A DNA stretch of 64,000 bases from JAKLQR01 sp963753165 (lineage in GTDB: Bacteria > Nitrospirota > Thermodesulfovibrionia > Thermodesulfovibrionales > SM23-35), in NCBI GenBank assembly GCA_963753165.1, contig CAVWBP010000017.1:1-64000 (forward strand), in the 5' to 3' direction. Both the position numbers and the translations under genes were made by a program. The notes beneath the pieces are model-generated. The model searched no databases, had not been told where the DNA came from, and saw only the letters and a list, made by a program, of their open reading frames with translations. This document shows positions 44,050 through 51,622 of this stretch, piece after piece (position 1 is the stretch's first letter; each line of letters starts with the position of its first letter).

Positions 44050-44064
44050 TTAAATATATATTTA
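44038..44064. promoter_or_regulatory. Double-palindrome operator of vapBC
   Basis: Two perfect 14-base palindromes meet at 44051: AAAGTATATACTTT (44038-44051), which covers the -10 box, and TAAATATATATTTA (44051-44064). AbrB-type VapB antitoxins bind such sites to repress their own operon, so this is a probable autoregulatory operator. Confidence 0.55.
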
Positions 44065-44078
44065 CATGGAGGTGCGCC

Positions 44079-44306
44079 ATGAGGACTGCAAAACTATTCC
44101 GTAATGGTCAAAGTCAAGCTGTGCGACTGCCCAAAGAATTCAGGTTTAAGGAAGACCATGTGTTTATCAAGAAGGCGGGGAATGTTGTGATGCTTATACC
44201 TGCAAATAAGTCCTGGGAATCTCTATTCAACAGCCTTGATAAATTCTCTGATGACTTCATGAGTGATCGGAAGCAGCTAAGGAATCAGAAAAGAGAGGCC
44301 CTCTGA
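44079..44306 (+). CDS. vapB: VapB/VagC-type antitoxin
   Basis: A 75-residue antitoxin with an N-terminal swapped-hairpin AbrB DNA-binding domain (AKLFRNGQSQAVRLPKEFRF ... VFIKKAGNVVMLIP) and a C-terminal toxin-binding tail (LFNSLDKFSDDFMSDRKQLR). GGAGGTG precedes the ATG. It overlaps vapC by one base (TGATG). It neutralises VapC and, with it, should repress the operon. Confidence 0.92.
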   Translation: MRTAKLFRNGQSQAVRLPKEFRFKEDHVFIKKAGNVVMLIPANKSWESLFNSLDKFSDDFMSDRKQLRNQKREAL

Positions 44307-44707
44307 TGATGTTCATGCTTGATACCAATACCTGCATTTATCTTATTAAACAGAAATCACGGAACCTGCTTAAGCGATTTAACAATCATTCGGTTGGAGA
44401 TATTGGAATATCATCTATAACGCTCGCAGAACTACAGTACGACGTAGCAAAAAGTCTCTATGTTGATAAGAATAGGGAGGCGCTTGCTGAATTCATTCTC
44501 CCTCTTGAAATAGCTGACTTCGATGAAAAAGCAGCTGAAAGTTATGGAACAGTACGCACCGATCTTGAAAAAGCAGGAAAGCCAGTCGGTTCAATAGATA
44601 TGCTAATAGGTGCCCACGCCCTTAGCCTCGATGTTACAGTCATAACAAACAATATAAAAGAATTCAGAAAGATAAAGAATCTGAAAGTTGAAGACTGGAC
44701 CGCCTAA
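44306..44707 (+). CDS. vapC: VapC-type PIN-domain ribonuclease toxin
   Basis: A 133-residue PIN endoribonuclease. Acidic catalytic residues: Asp in MLDTNTCIYLIK, Glu in SITLAELQYDV, Asp in GSIDMLIGAHAL and the late Asn/Asp stretch TVITNNIKEFRKI. The toxin is inhibited by VapB; targets of the family are initiator tRNA or rRNA loops. The operon is complete and looks functional. Confidence 0.92.
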   Translation: MMFMLDTNTCIYLIKQKSRNLLKRFNNHSVGDIGISSITLAELQYDVAKSLYVDKNREALAEFILPLEIADFDEKAAESYGTVRTDLEKAGKPVGSIDMLIGAHALSLDVTVITNNIKEFRKIKNLKVEDWTA

Positions 44708-44780
44708 ATTTTTTGTATGTGGCTTAAAATGACCCAGTATAATATATCATGTTAAACTTAATGGTTAATAATATAACATA

Positions 44781-45815
44781 ATGAATAATATAATTAATAT
44801 TAAATCACTCCCAAAAAATGACCTGCTCCGTTTTGCACAGGAACAGGCGCTTCCCCGATACAGGGCTCAGCAGTTGATTCACTGGATATATCAGAGATAT
44901 GTGACGTCAATAGATGATATTACCGAGTTTTCCAAAGAACTGCGAAAAAAACTCGCTGAGAAAGCGTATATCAGCAATCTGGGTATTGTCAGGCATCTCC
45001 ATTCCTCTGATGGTTCAGAAAAATATCTGTTTTCTCTCGAAGACGGTAACAGAATTGAGAGTGTTCTCATCCCGGACGAGAACCGCCTTACGCTCTGCAT
45101 TTCTTCCCAGGTTGGATGCGCCATGGGATGCAGGTTCTGTATGACAGGAACAGGTGGCTTCATCAGGAACCTGAAGGCGCACGAAATAGTGGATCAGGTT
45201 ATCGCGGTCAACAGGATTCTTCACCCGCGGAAAGTAACGAACCTTGTTCTTATGGGCATGGGAGAGCCTTTTGAGAATTTTGATGAAGTTGTTGAGGCGC
45301 TCTGGCGTATTGTACTCTTCATCGGAATATCAAAAAGGAAAATTACCGTATCTACCGCGGGAGTAGCGCCGAAAATCAGCCTTTTTTCGGAGAAAGCTCC
45401 GGACGTAAACCTCGCTGTATCGCTAAACGCTGCGACAGATGAGGTGAGAAGCGACCTTATGCCTTTGAACAGAAAATATCCCCTGAAGTTGTTGCTTGCG
45501 TCATGCAAAAAATTCCCTCTCCAGCCATCAAGAAAGATAACTTTTGAATATGTCATAATCAAGGACAAAAACGATTCAGCAGAAGACGCAAAAAGACTGG
45601 TTAAACTGCTAAAAGGGTTGCGCTGTAAAGTGAACCTCATTCCGTTTAATCCCTTTCCCGGAACTGCACTCCAAAGGCCTTCTGACCACCGGATACTCTC
45701 GTTCCAGAAGATTCTGCTCGAAGGCCATGTGCGGGCATTGGTACGGGAGAGCAAGGGCCTGGACATACAGGCCGCATGCGGTCAGCTCAAAGCATCGTCA
45801 TATCCTCAAACATGA
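44781..45815 (+). CDS. rlmN: 23S rRNA / tRNA adenine-C2 methyltransferase RlmN
   Basis: A 344-residue radical-SAM methyltransferase. N-terminal RNA-binding part (RYRAQQLIHWIYQRYV), cluster motif CAMGCRFCMTG (CxxxCxxC), NLVLMGMGEPFENFDEV, and the methylated Cys near the C-terminus (IQAACGQL, about 336). It methylates A2503 of 23S rRNA and A37 of some tRNAs. A TATAAT box at about 44732 is the likely -10. It is followed by a hairpin with a T-run. Confidence 0.94.
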   Translation: MNNIINIKSLPKNDLLRFAQEQALPRYRAQQLIHWIYQRYVTSIDDITEFSKELRKKLAEKAYISNLGIVRHLHSSDGSEKYLFSLEDGNRIESVLIPDENRLTLCISSQVGCAMGCRFCMTGTGGFIRNLKAHEIVDQVIAVNRILHPRKVTNLVLMGMGEPFENFDEVVEALWRIVLFIGISKRKITVSTAGVAPKISLFSEKAPDVNLAVSLNAATDEVRSDLMPLNRKYPLKLLLASCKKFPLQPSRKITFEYVIIKDKNDSAEDAKRLVKLLKGLRCKVNLIPFNPFPGTALQRPSDHRILSFQKILLEGHVRALVRESKGLDIQAACGQLKASSYPQT

Positions 45816-45846
45816 CCTGAAATCACTCAGGCACGCGATCAAGAAT

Positions 45847-45881
45847 CCTCCCCTTTCCAAGGGGAGGAGGTGGGGTTTTTT
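45847..45881 (+). terminator. Terminator after rlmN (repeat-derived)
   Basis: CCTCCCCTT (45847-45855) pairs perfectly with AAGGGGAGG (45859-45867), and six T follow at 45876-45881. A second related unit (CCCCTCCTTATCAAGGAGGGG) lies at about 45905-45925. The same repeat type occurs near 54041. Confidence 0.55.
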
Positions 45882-45977
45882 AAAAATGCCAAACCTCCCC
45901 GAGCCCCTCCTTATCAAGGAGGGGATTGTATTCTTCACTCTTTGCTGATGGATTACCATGACCTTAGTTCTTTATTC

Positions 45978-46006
45978 TTGACTATGACTGCATATTGCCA
46001 TATCAT
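45978..46006 (+). promoter_or_regulatory. Sigma-70-type promoter for the ferritin-like gene
   Basis: TTGACT at 45978-45983, 17-base spacer, TATCAT at 46001-46006. The ATG of the ferritin-like gene follows at 46048 with AAAGGAG upstream. Confidence 0.65.
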
Positions 46007-46047
46007 TAAAAATATTCCGTCTCACATTTTTCTGAAAGGAGTTTCTT

Positions 46048-46902
46048 ATGAAAAAAACTCAGTTGATTGCCCTTTTGAACAGGGATCTTACCGATGAGCA
46101 TGCAGCCATAATACGGTATCTGGTGCATGCATGGATGGAAGGTGAAGACACTCCGATAGGGTCCAGTCTCCTGTCCAGGTCGCGTGAGGAAATGTGGCAT
46201 ATGCACTGGCTTGGCATGAGCATCGGACAACTGGGAGGTGAACCGAATTTCACCCCGGCCCCTTATCCCTATGATCCGACAAACAGGGCGACGATATTCA
46301 AGTCTTATGTGGAGTACGAAGAAAAGCTTGTCCCCCATTATAACGGTGAAGCCGATATGGTTGACGACCCCCACATAAAGAGGGTTTTGCAGCGGGAAGC
46401 ATGGGAGTCGGCAATCCATGCACGGAAATTCCAGAGGATATTGAACAAGCTGACGCCGCAACAGGCGCGAACAGCCCCGGGAGGGGAACGGGAAATGCCT
46501 ATGGAATTTATCAATCTTCTGCAAAGAGAAGTAACGGACAAATACAATGAGATGCTTCAGCATGTGCGCTATTCATGGGTTTTCCAGAAGAACGGACTTA
46601 GATCATGGCAGCTTATGGATCAGGCTATGGAAAAGATGAAACAGCTTGCGCATTTTGCCGAAGACATAGGCGGAAACGGGATGCCTCCGCAATTTAAACC
46701 CGGGAAGATCGATTTGAGCAGGGTGATGACAAAGGCTATTTTTAAGTCAATGGATGATGCCCTGAAGTCTCACAGGCGGCACCTTAAAATGAAAAAAGAC
46801 CCTGAAGTCAAGAAGCATGGCGGGTTGGTGATCAACCTTGATCTCACAATACAGCAGGAGCAGTATCAGGCAGAAGAACTGAAAGATATGAAAAAGAAAT
46901 AG
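46048..46902 (+). CDS. Tandem ferritin-like (bacterioferritin-type) protein
   Basis: A 284-residue protein with two ferritin-like four-helix segments. The first (about 8-130) has DEHAAIIRYLVHAW, the metal motif REEMWHMHWLG (ExxH type) and REAWESAIHARKF. The second (about 150-235) has REVTDKYNEMLQHVRYSWVF and MEKMKQLAHFAEDIG. A charged tail follows (about 240-284). Single-domain members store iron or act as di-iron oxidases; the fused double form suggests an internal pseudo-dimer. It has its own promoter. The exact role, iron storage or peroxide or oxygen defence, cannot be told from the sequence. Confidence 0.82.
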   Translation: MKKTQLIALLNRDLTDEHAAIIRYLVHAWMEGEDTPIGSSLLSRSREEMWHMHWLGMSIGQLGGEPNFTPAPYPYDPTNRATIFKSYVEYEEKLVPHYNGEADMVDDPHIKRVLQREAWESAIHARKFQRILNKLTPQQARTAPGGEREMPMEFINLLQREVTDKYNEMLQHVRYSWVFQKNGLRSWQLMDQAMEKMKQLAHFAEDIGGNGMPPQFKPGKIDLSRVMTKAIFKSMDDALKSHRRHLKMKKDPEVKKHGGLVINLDLTIQQEQYQAEELKDMKKK

Positions 46903-46946
46903 ACGAGAGTGCAGACAGCATGAATTTCGTATGAATACCCTGGCTA

Positions 46947-47301
46947 AGGAATACAACTCGATTTCCAAATCGAAATGAACTACCCCGCAGCCCGAAGGCG
47001 TTCGGGACGAGGTATCAAAGATGTCATTCCGGCTTGTCCGGAATCTTTCTTTACATTCCTGTATTGTCTTATATAATATACGCTCCGGAAGGATTCCCGA
47101 CAAGCGGGAATGACAGAATAAGGAGAACAGTAACCCCGATGCAGAGCATCGAGGAATTCTTTGATTAAACTCTCTCTGTTTCCGTGCCAAGCTCTCTTTG
47201 ACTGTAATGTCTCTTGACATGTTGAAGGTTGAACCTCCGCTTCGTCTCCGGTCTCATCAAAGTTGCCCGTGATTTCGATTTGGAAATCGAGTTGTATTCC
47301 T
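46947..47301. mobile_element. 355-base element with perfect 30-base terminal inverted repeats
   Basis: AGGAATACAACTCGATTTCC (first 20 of 30, starting at 46947) is repeated exactly inverted, ending at 47301. Each arm contains its own small palindrome (CGATTTCCAAATCG). Inside are a hairpin CCCGAAGGCGTTCGGG (46991-47006), a REP-like repeat (47022-47115) and a hairpin CGATGCAGAGCATCG (about 47137-47151). It has no coding frame. The right arm covers most of the stop codon of the adenylate cyclase (47300-47302). It is a MITE-like composite or nested repeat. Confidence 0.65.
47022..47115. repeat. REP-like palindromic repeat (nested)
   Basis: TGTCATTCCGGCTTGTCCGG at the left and GGATTCCCGACAAGCGGGAA TGACA at the right, the same unit as at 29571 and 18626, nested inside the 355-base inverted-repeat element. 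Confidence 0.7.
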
Positions 47302-49072
47302 ACGGTTGAACCTTTTGAATATCGATAATATCAAGCAATTCGTAGACCTGGATTTCCTCAGTCTTTCCCTTAACACTGATGCTGCCAAGCGGTATTACTC
47401 TGACTGACGCAGCAACTTTTTCATAGACCGATTTACTGATGAGGATGGAAGTTCCGGTGTCCTTGTTCGCTGATTCAAGACGTGAAGCAAGATTAACCGA
47501 ATCACCGATAAGGGTATAATTAAAAAGTTCTGAAGAACCCATATTGCCTGCGATTACCGTGCCGGTATTTATCCCAATCCTGATGGAGATTTCTGGCATG
47601 TACTCTGTTTTCATTTCCTGTCTGAGGGAAACAAGCCGTTCCTGCATTTTTACCGCGGCACGGCATGCATTCAGGGCGTGTTCAGAGTCAGGAACAGGCG
47701 CTCCCCAGAAGGCCATGAGGCCGTCTCCGATAAATTTGTCAACAGTGCCTTTATGCTGAAAAACGATCCTGGTCATTGCATCGAAATACCGGTTCAGGAA
47801 ATGGGCAATAGTATCAGGGGGAAGCTTCTCTGACATTGCAGTAAAGCCTGAGATATCAGAAAAGAGGATTGTGGATTCAACCTTTTCACCTCCGAGTTTC
47901 AGTTTATGAGGGTTGCTTAATACTGATTCCAGTATAGAGGGAGAGAGATAATGGGCGAATGCTTTTTTGATCTCTCTCCGTTTCTTTTCAGTATCTATGT
48001 ATGCGGCGGCTCCGTGGACTATATAGGAAAGGCTGAAAGGCAATGCGACAATCAGGGTCGGTATCCATATCCTGGAATACCGGAACAGGGAATAAGCGGC
48101 TGTGAGATAGAGCAAAAAGAAAATAATCGAGAGAAAGCCATGCAGAACCGGCCTCCAGCGTATCTGTAAAAGGCTCGATATGATGCCAAGAAGCAGGAAG
48201 AGCAAGAGACTGAACACAATATTCAGTCTGGTGATGAATTCGCCTTTCAGAAAGTTAGCAGCCATGTTTGTCTGAATTTCCACTCCGCTCATGAGGCTGT
48301 TCCCGGTAAATAGGAAGGGCGTATTGAAAATATCCGCCTGTGATGCCTTGGCTTCGGGTGAGGTTTTCAGCTGAAGACCGACGATGACAATCTTTCCCTT
48401 GAAGAAATCCTTTGGAAGATACACTGAAGGCTGTAATGCCTGATAATATGAAACTGTTGGAAAACTTCCAGGCGGTCCGGCATATGCAATGTAGGTATTT
48501 TTATGAATATCGAACTCTTTTTTTACATGCAGCCGTGCAATCTGTTTTGCAAATAATATCTCATGCTTCTCTGTTGAATAGAACTTCCTTACCACAGTAT
48601 CACTGTCTTTCAGGACATTGACGATGCCGGTAAAGCTGTTCTCTTTGAATACGGGAACAGGCTCAACCAGAATCCTCTGGAGGTACCGCTTCCTCTCTAT
48701 TATTTCAATTTCCGATGCGAGACAGACATTGCCTGCCCGCTGTAAAGAACCTGCGAACGCGGTATCTTCTGCACTGCCGGAAGGCTCTGCGAACACGATG
48801 TCGAAACCGATGACCGATGCGCCTTCATGTTTCAGCACGTCTGTCAGTTGCGCATGGATGCTTCTCGGCCAGGGCCATTGCATGCCGGTCTCTGCAAATG
48901 AAGGTTCGTCAATGGCAACGATGACGATATCGCCAGGTGGTTTCTGCGGCGACCTGAACAAATGGAAGAGGTCATACCCTTTGAGTTCTATCAACTCGCC
49001 AATGGGCAGGAGACTGAAAACAACGGTTATGCATCCAATGATCAGTCCGATGAAAAGGTTTTTCTTAAACAC
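47300..49072 (-). CDS. CHASE2-domain adenylate/guanylate cyclase
   Basis: A 590-residue membrane cyclase from a GTG at 49072. It has an N-terminal membrane helix (about 6-24), a periplasmic CHASE2 domain (about 30-285: GYDLFHLFRSP, IVIVAIDEPS, RSIHAQLTDVL, VIGFDIVFAEPS, GKIVIVGL), three more helices (about 290-365) and a class III cyclase domain (about 395-570) with FSDISGFTAMSE, DKFIGDGLMAFWG and NYTLIGDSVNLASRLE. The two metal Asp and the substrate Lys are present, so it should make cAMP (or cGMP) in response to an envelope signal. Its start overlaps the stop of the FecR-TPR-barrel gene by one base, so the two form an operon. Confidence 0.92.
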   Translation of the reverse strand: MFKKNLFIGLIIGCITVVFSLLPIGELIELKGYDLFHLFRSPQKPPGDIVIVAIDEPSFAETGMQWPWPRSIHAQLTDVLKHEGASVIGFDIVFAEPSGSAEDTAFAGSLQRAGNVCLASEIEIIERKRYLQRILVEPVPVFKENSFTGIVNVLKDSDTVVRKFYSTEKHEILFAKQIARLHVKKEFDIHKNTYIAYAGPPGSFPTVSYYQALQPSVYLPKDFFKGKIVIVGLQLKTSPEAKASQADIFNTPFLFTGNSLMSGVEIQTNMAANFLKGEFITRLNIVFSLLLFLLLGIISSLLQIRWRPVLHGFLSIIFFLLYLTAAYSLFRYSRIWIPTLIVALPFSLSYIVHGAAAYIDTEKKRREIKKAFAHYLSPSILESVLSNPHKLKLGGEKVESTILFSDISGFTAMSEKLPPDTIAHFLNRYFDAMTRIVFQHKGTVDKFIGDGLMAFWGAPVPDSEHALNACRAAVKMQERLVSLRQEMKTEYMPEISIRIGINTGTVIAGNMGSSELFNYTLIGDSVNLASRLESANKDTGTSILISKSVYEKVAASVRVIPLGSISVKGKTEEIQVYELLDIIDIQKVQP

Positions 49073-50208
49073 TAAAATCTGTATTCCGCTGTCACATACA
49101 CAGACCTGCCTGCTGCGGGATATCCCCGGTATGTTTCGAAGTGTGTATCAAAGAGATTCTTTGCCGTAACGCTCAACAAAGCATGCTTGCGGAAGGGTTC
49201 CCACATGAGCGAGAAGTCTGTAGTGATATGGTCTGACAGAAGATAGCGATTTTCCGCGTCGCTGTATCGTCTCCCTGTATACGAGGTAATCAGGCTTGAT
49301 TTGATGTTGAGTGGAGAAACCCAGACAATTCCTCCGTTCATTGAATGCTGCGGTATCAAAGGAATATCATTCCCCTGATGAGCGCTGTCTTCGTTTTTGC
49401 TGTCAGTATACGTATACCTCAGGAAAAGTCCTGTGCTTTTCGTCAGGATTGAGTTGACGGCAAAAGAGAAACTGCTGGTTCTGCCTTGTGATACGGTTGC
49501 CAGAGGATCAATTGAGTCTCTCAACTCCACCCTCTCTGCCCGGACAGTGGTAAAGAATCTATCTGACCAGCGCGATTCGAGCCGTGCCTGGTAGTCATTC
49601 AGTCTCGATCCGGTAAGGGCAAGACTGTTATCTACGACAAGCCCTGCAGCCGAGACAGGAGAGAGTGTACCCACGGAAGGAAGGTCGAGCCATTTTTGAT
49701 ATCCGAGCCTTATGATATGTTTCCCGAATATTGCGGAAAGACCTATCCGGGGATGAATGCCTGTATAATCTTCCCGATCTCTCATGGATTCGTAGAACAA
49801 GCCTCCTTCAAAGAGGATATTTTTTGAGAGCTGCCACCGGTCATGGACATAGGCCGTAAGGAATTTCATCGTATGATGCGGGGACACGGAACGTTCGGAA
49901 GAGGCATAGTGAGGGAATGTGGAACATTCAGGTGTTTCTGATGCAATCTCATCGCAGAAATCGATATCCCCTAAGGTATTTAAATCATTATAAACAAGAG
50001 ATGTGGACACTCTGTCCGGAATATATTCGAACCCATAGGATATCTGATGGGTGCTTCCGATCTCGACAAGATGCCTTGTCTGGAAGGCGAGCACTTCTTC
50101 TCCAGGGATTATAGCGGTAAATAGGATTATAGTCGATATATCCCGGTACCGTATCAGTGAGGGGGGAAAAACCGGCGTCTGCAGTAGCACCGGAGGAGTC
50201 GGAAACAA
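49072..50208 (-). CDS. FecR-TPR-barrel protein, C-terminal outer-membrane barrel part
   Basis: The last third of a large protein (49072-52874) split by frameshifts. It reads as a TonB-receptor-like or porin-like beta-barrel: HQISYGFEYIPDRVSTSLV, LTAYVHDRWQLSKNILFEGGLFYE, HIIRLGYQKWLDLPSVGTLSP, RLESRWSDRFFTTVRAERVEL, STGLFLRYTYTDSK and the terminal AGRSVYVTAEYRF with a final Phe, the outer-membrane targeting signal. The first about 35 residues of this frame (before EEVLAFQTRH) are out of frame. The join lies at a GGG run near 50105-50107, where one base is surplus. Confidence 0.85.
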   Translation of the reverse strand: MFPTPPVLLQTPVFPPSLIRYRDISTIILFTAIIPGEEVLAFQTRHLVEIGSTHQISYGFEYIPDRVSTSLVYNDLNTLGDIDFCDEIASETPECSTFPHYASSERSVSPHHTMKFLTAYVHDRWQLSKNILFEGGLFYESMRDREDYTGIHPRIGLSAIFGKHIIRLGYQKWLDLPSVGTLSPVSAAGLVVDNSLALTGSRLNDYQARLESRWSDRFFTTVRAERVELRDSIDPLATVSQGRTSSFSFAVNSILTKSTGLFLRYTYTDSKNEDSAHQGNDIPLIPQHSMNGGIVWVSPLNIKSSLITSYTGRRYSDAENRYLLSDHITTDFSLMWEPFRKHALLSVTAKNLFDTHFETYRGYPAAGRSVYVTAEYRF

Positions 50209-51622
50209 AAGTGAGATTCGGTCCGCCTACAATTTCTGTAATATCATACACACCCCTGCGGAAAAACCCCCGTGTTGCGTCAATACCAAAGGCTTGAAGA
50301 AAGGAGAGCATTATATCGGTGAGGCCCGTGCCGAAGGGGTCCGGATTCAGGAATTCGGAGTCCGCCTTCTGATAGGCAAAACGCGCCAGCAAATCGTTCC
50401 TGTACCCGAACCTGTGATAGTATCCAAATGACAGATGTGAACTTCTCTCTTCGTTTCTGTCGTCCGGATCGGGGTTTGTTTTATACCCGGGTTCTCCTGC
50501 TTTGCTTTCCGCAGTCCAGCCGTAGGTAAAGAAACCGTTTTTATAGTCGGGTTTTATCCCGATGCCGAAGAAGAGAGAATTCCCCTCAGAATACCCGTTT
50601 TCCCTGAAACCGTCTTTATCGAACTTTGACAATGAGAGATAGTACGAAGTCTCCAATGGTTTCCTGAAATATCCCTGGAAGATCGCATTGTATGATTGTG
50701 TAAAGCCGCCGTCTTCACTGCCGAACTGTAGACCGAATGTAGCGTCATGTCTTGGCTTTCTGATGATATCCTGATATCTGTTTGGAGAAGATATCGAAAG
50801 GGGGTCAAGGGCTAATCCTGTAATGAGTTCACTAATCGAGACGAACGGATTGTCTGCGTATTGCAGCGAGGCGAAAAAATGACTGTTCGCATTATGAGGA
50901 TCGTACGATTCCTGTGAATAACTCCCTGCCCATTCTTTAAGATCGAAAGAGAGGAGCGCTGAGCCAAGGTCTGCCAGCGCAGTTTTTGTATTCTCGATAG
51001 GCGCCATGCTTTTTAAATAGGGGAGGAGTTCGAGCGCTTTCGTTGCTTCCTGAACAGCGTCGAAGGGCCTGTAGATATCCTGATAGATTATCTGCGCCAC
51101 GACATGGGGCAGGGGATCGCGTGGATCGAGCTGCCCCGCAAGTTTCAACTCATCAAGAGCCCGTGCAACATCTCCCTGTTGATAGTATGCGATAGCAAGA
51201 TAGATATGCGGGTTGGCATAGTGAGGTTCCATGAGGCTGGACTTCAGAAGGTATTGAATAGCTTCTTCTGTCTTTCCTTCCGAGAGCGCAATATACCCGA
51301 GGCCCTTAAATGTCTCAAAGTTGCCCGGATCGAGTTCAGCAGCTGTCAGATAGTCTTCACGTGCCTTCTCCATATTGCCGACACCGGCAAATATCACCCC
51401 TCTGTTTGCGAGAAAAAGAGCGTCCCGGGGATAGAGTTCTATCGCCTCGTTGAAAATCCGCAAGGCCTCTTCGTAATTCCCCTTATCATTCATCACAAGA
51501 CCCAATATATCAAGGGCAATATCGTTCTTCGGATCGATCTCAAGAGATTTTTTCAATGCTGACTCTGCTTCATCGCCTTTGCCCTTCGATATAGAAATAC
51601 ATGCCAAGAAATGCATGGACAT
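49988..51622 (-). CDS. FecR-TPR-barrel protein, middle TPR and first barrel part
   Basis: The middle of the same large gene. About five TPR units come first (EAESALKKSLEIDPKNDIALD, YEEALRIFNEAIELYPRDALFL, MEKAREDYLTAAELDPGNFETF, TEEAIQYLLKSSLMEPHYANPH, VARALDELKLAGQLDPRDPLPH), followed by beta strands typical of outer-membrane barrels (HDATFGLQFGSEDGGFTQSY, SYYLSLSKFDKDGFRENGYS, SHLSFGYYHRFGYRNDLLARFAY). The first about 17 residues and the last about 40 are out-of-frame readings; the true protein enters near 51583 and leaves near 50106. Confidence 0.85.
   Translation of the reverse strand: MSMHFLACISISKGKGDEAESALKKSLEIDPKNDIALDILGLVMNDKGNYEEALRIFNEAIELYPRDALFLANRGVIFAGVGNMEKAREDYLTAAELDPGNFETFKGLGYIALSEGKTEEAIQYLLKSSLMEPHYANPHIYLAIAYYQQGDVARALDELKLAGQLDPRDPLPHVVAQIIYQDIYRPFDAVQEATKALELLPYLKSMAPIENTKTALADLGSALLSFDLKEWAGSYSQESYDPHNANSHFFASLQYADNPFVSISELITGLALDPLSISSPNRYQDIIRKPRHDATFGLQFGSEDGGFTQSYNAIFQGYFRKPLETSYYLSLSKFDKDGFRENGYSEGNSLFFGIGIKPDYKNGFFTYGWTAESKAGEPGYKTNPDPDDRNEERSSHLSFGYYHRFGYRNDLLARFAYQKADSEFLNPDPFGTGLTDIMLSFLQAFGIDATRGFFRRGVYDITEIVGGPNLTFVSDSSGATADAGFSPLTDTVPGYIDYNPIYRYNPWRRSARLPDKASCRDRKHPSDILWVRIYSGQSVHISCL

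Noticed and set aside
45727..46097. Two short plus-strand frames after rlmN.
   Set aside because: They run through CTCCTT-type hairpin repeats and the promoter and start of the ferritin-like gene; no family signature.
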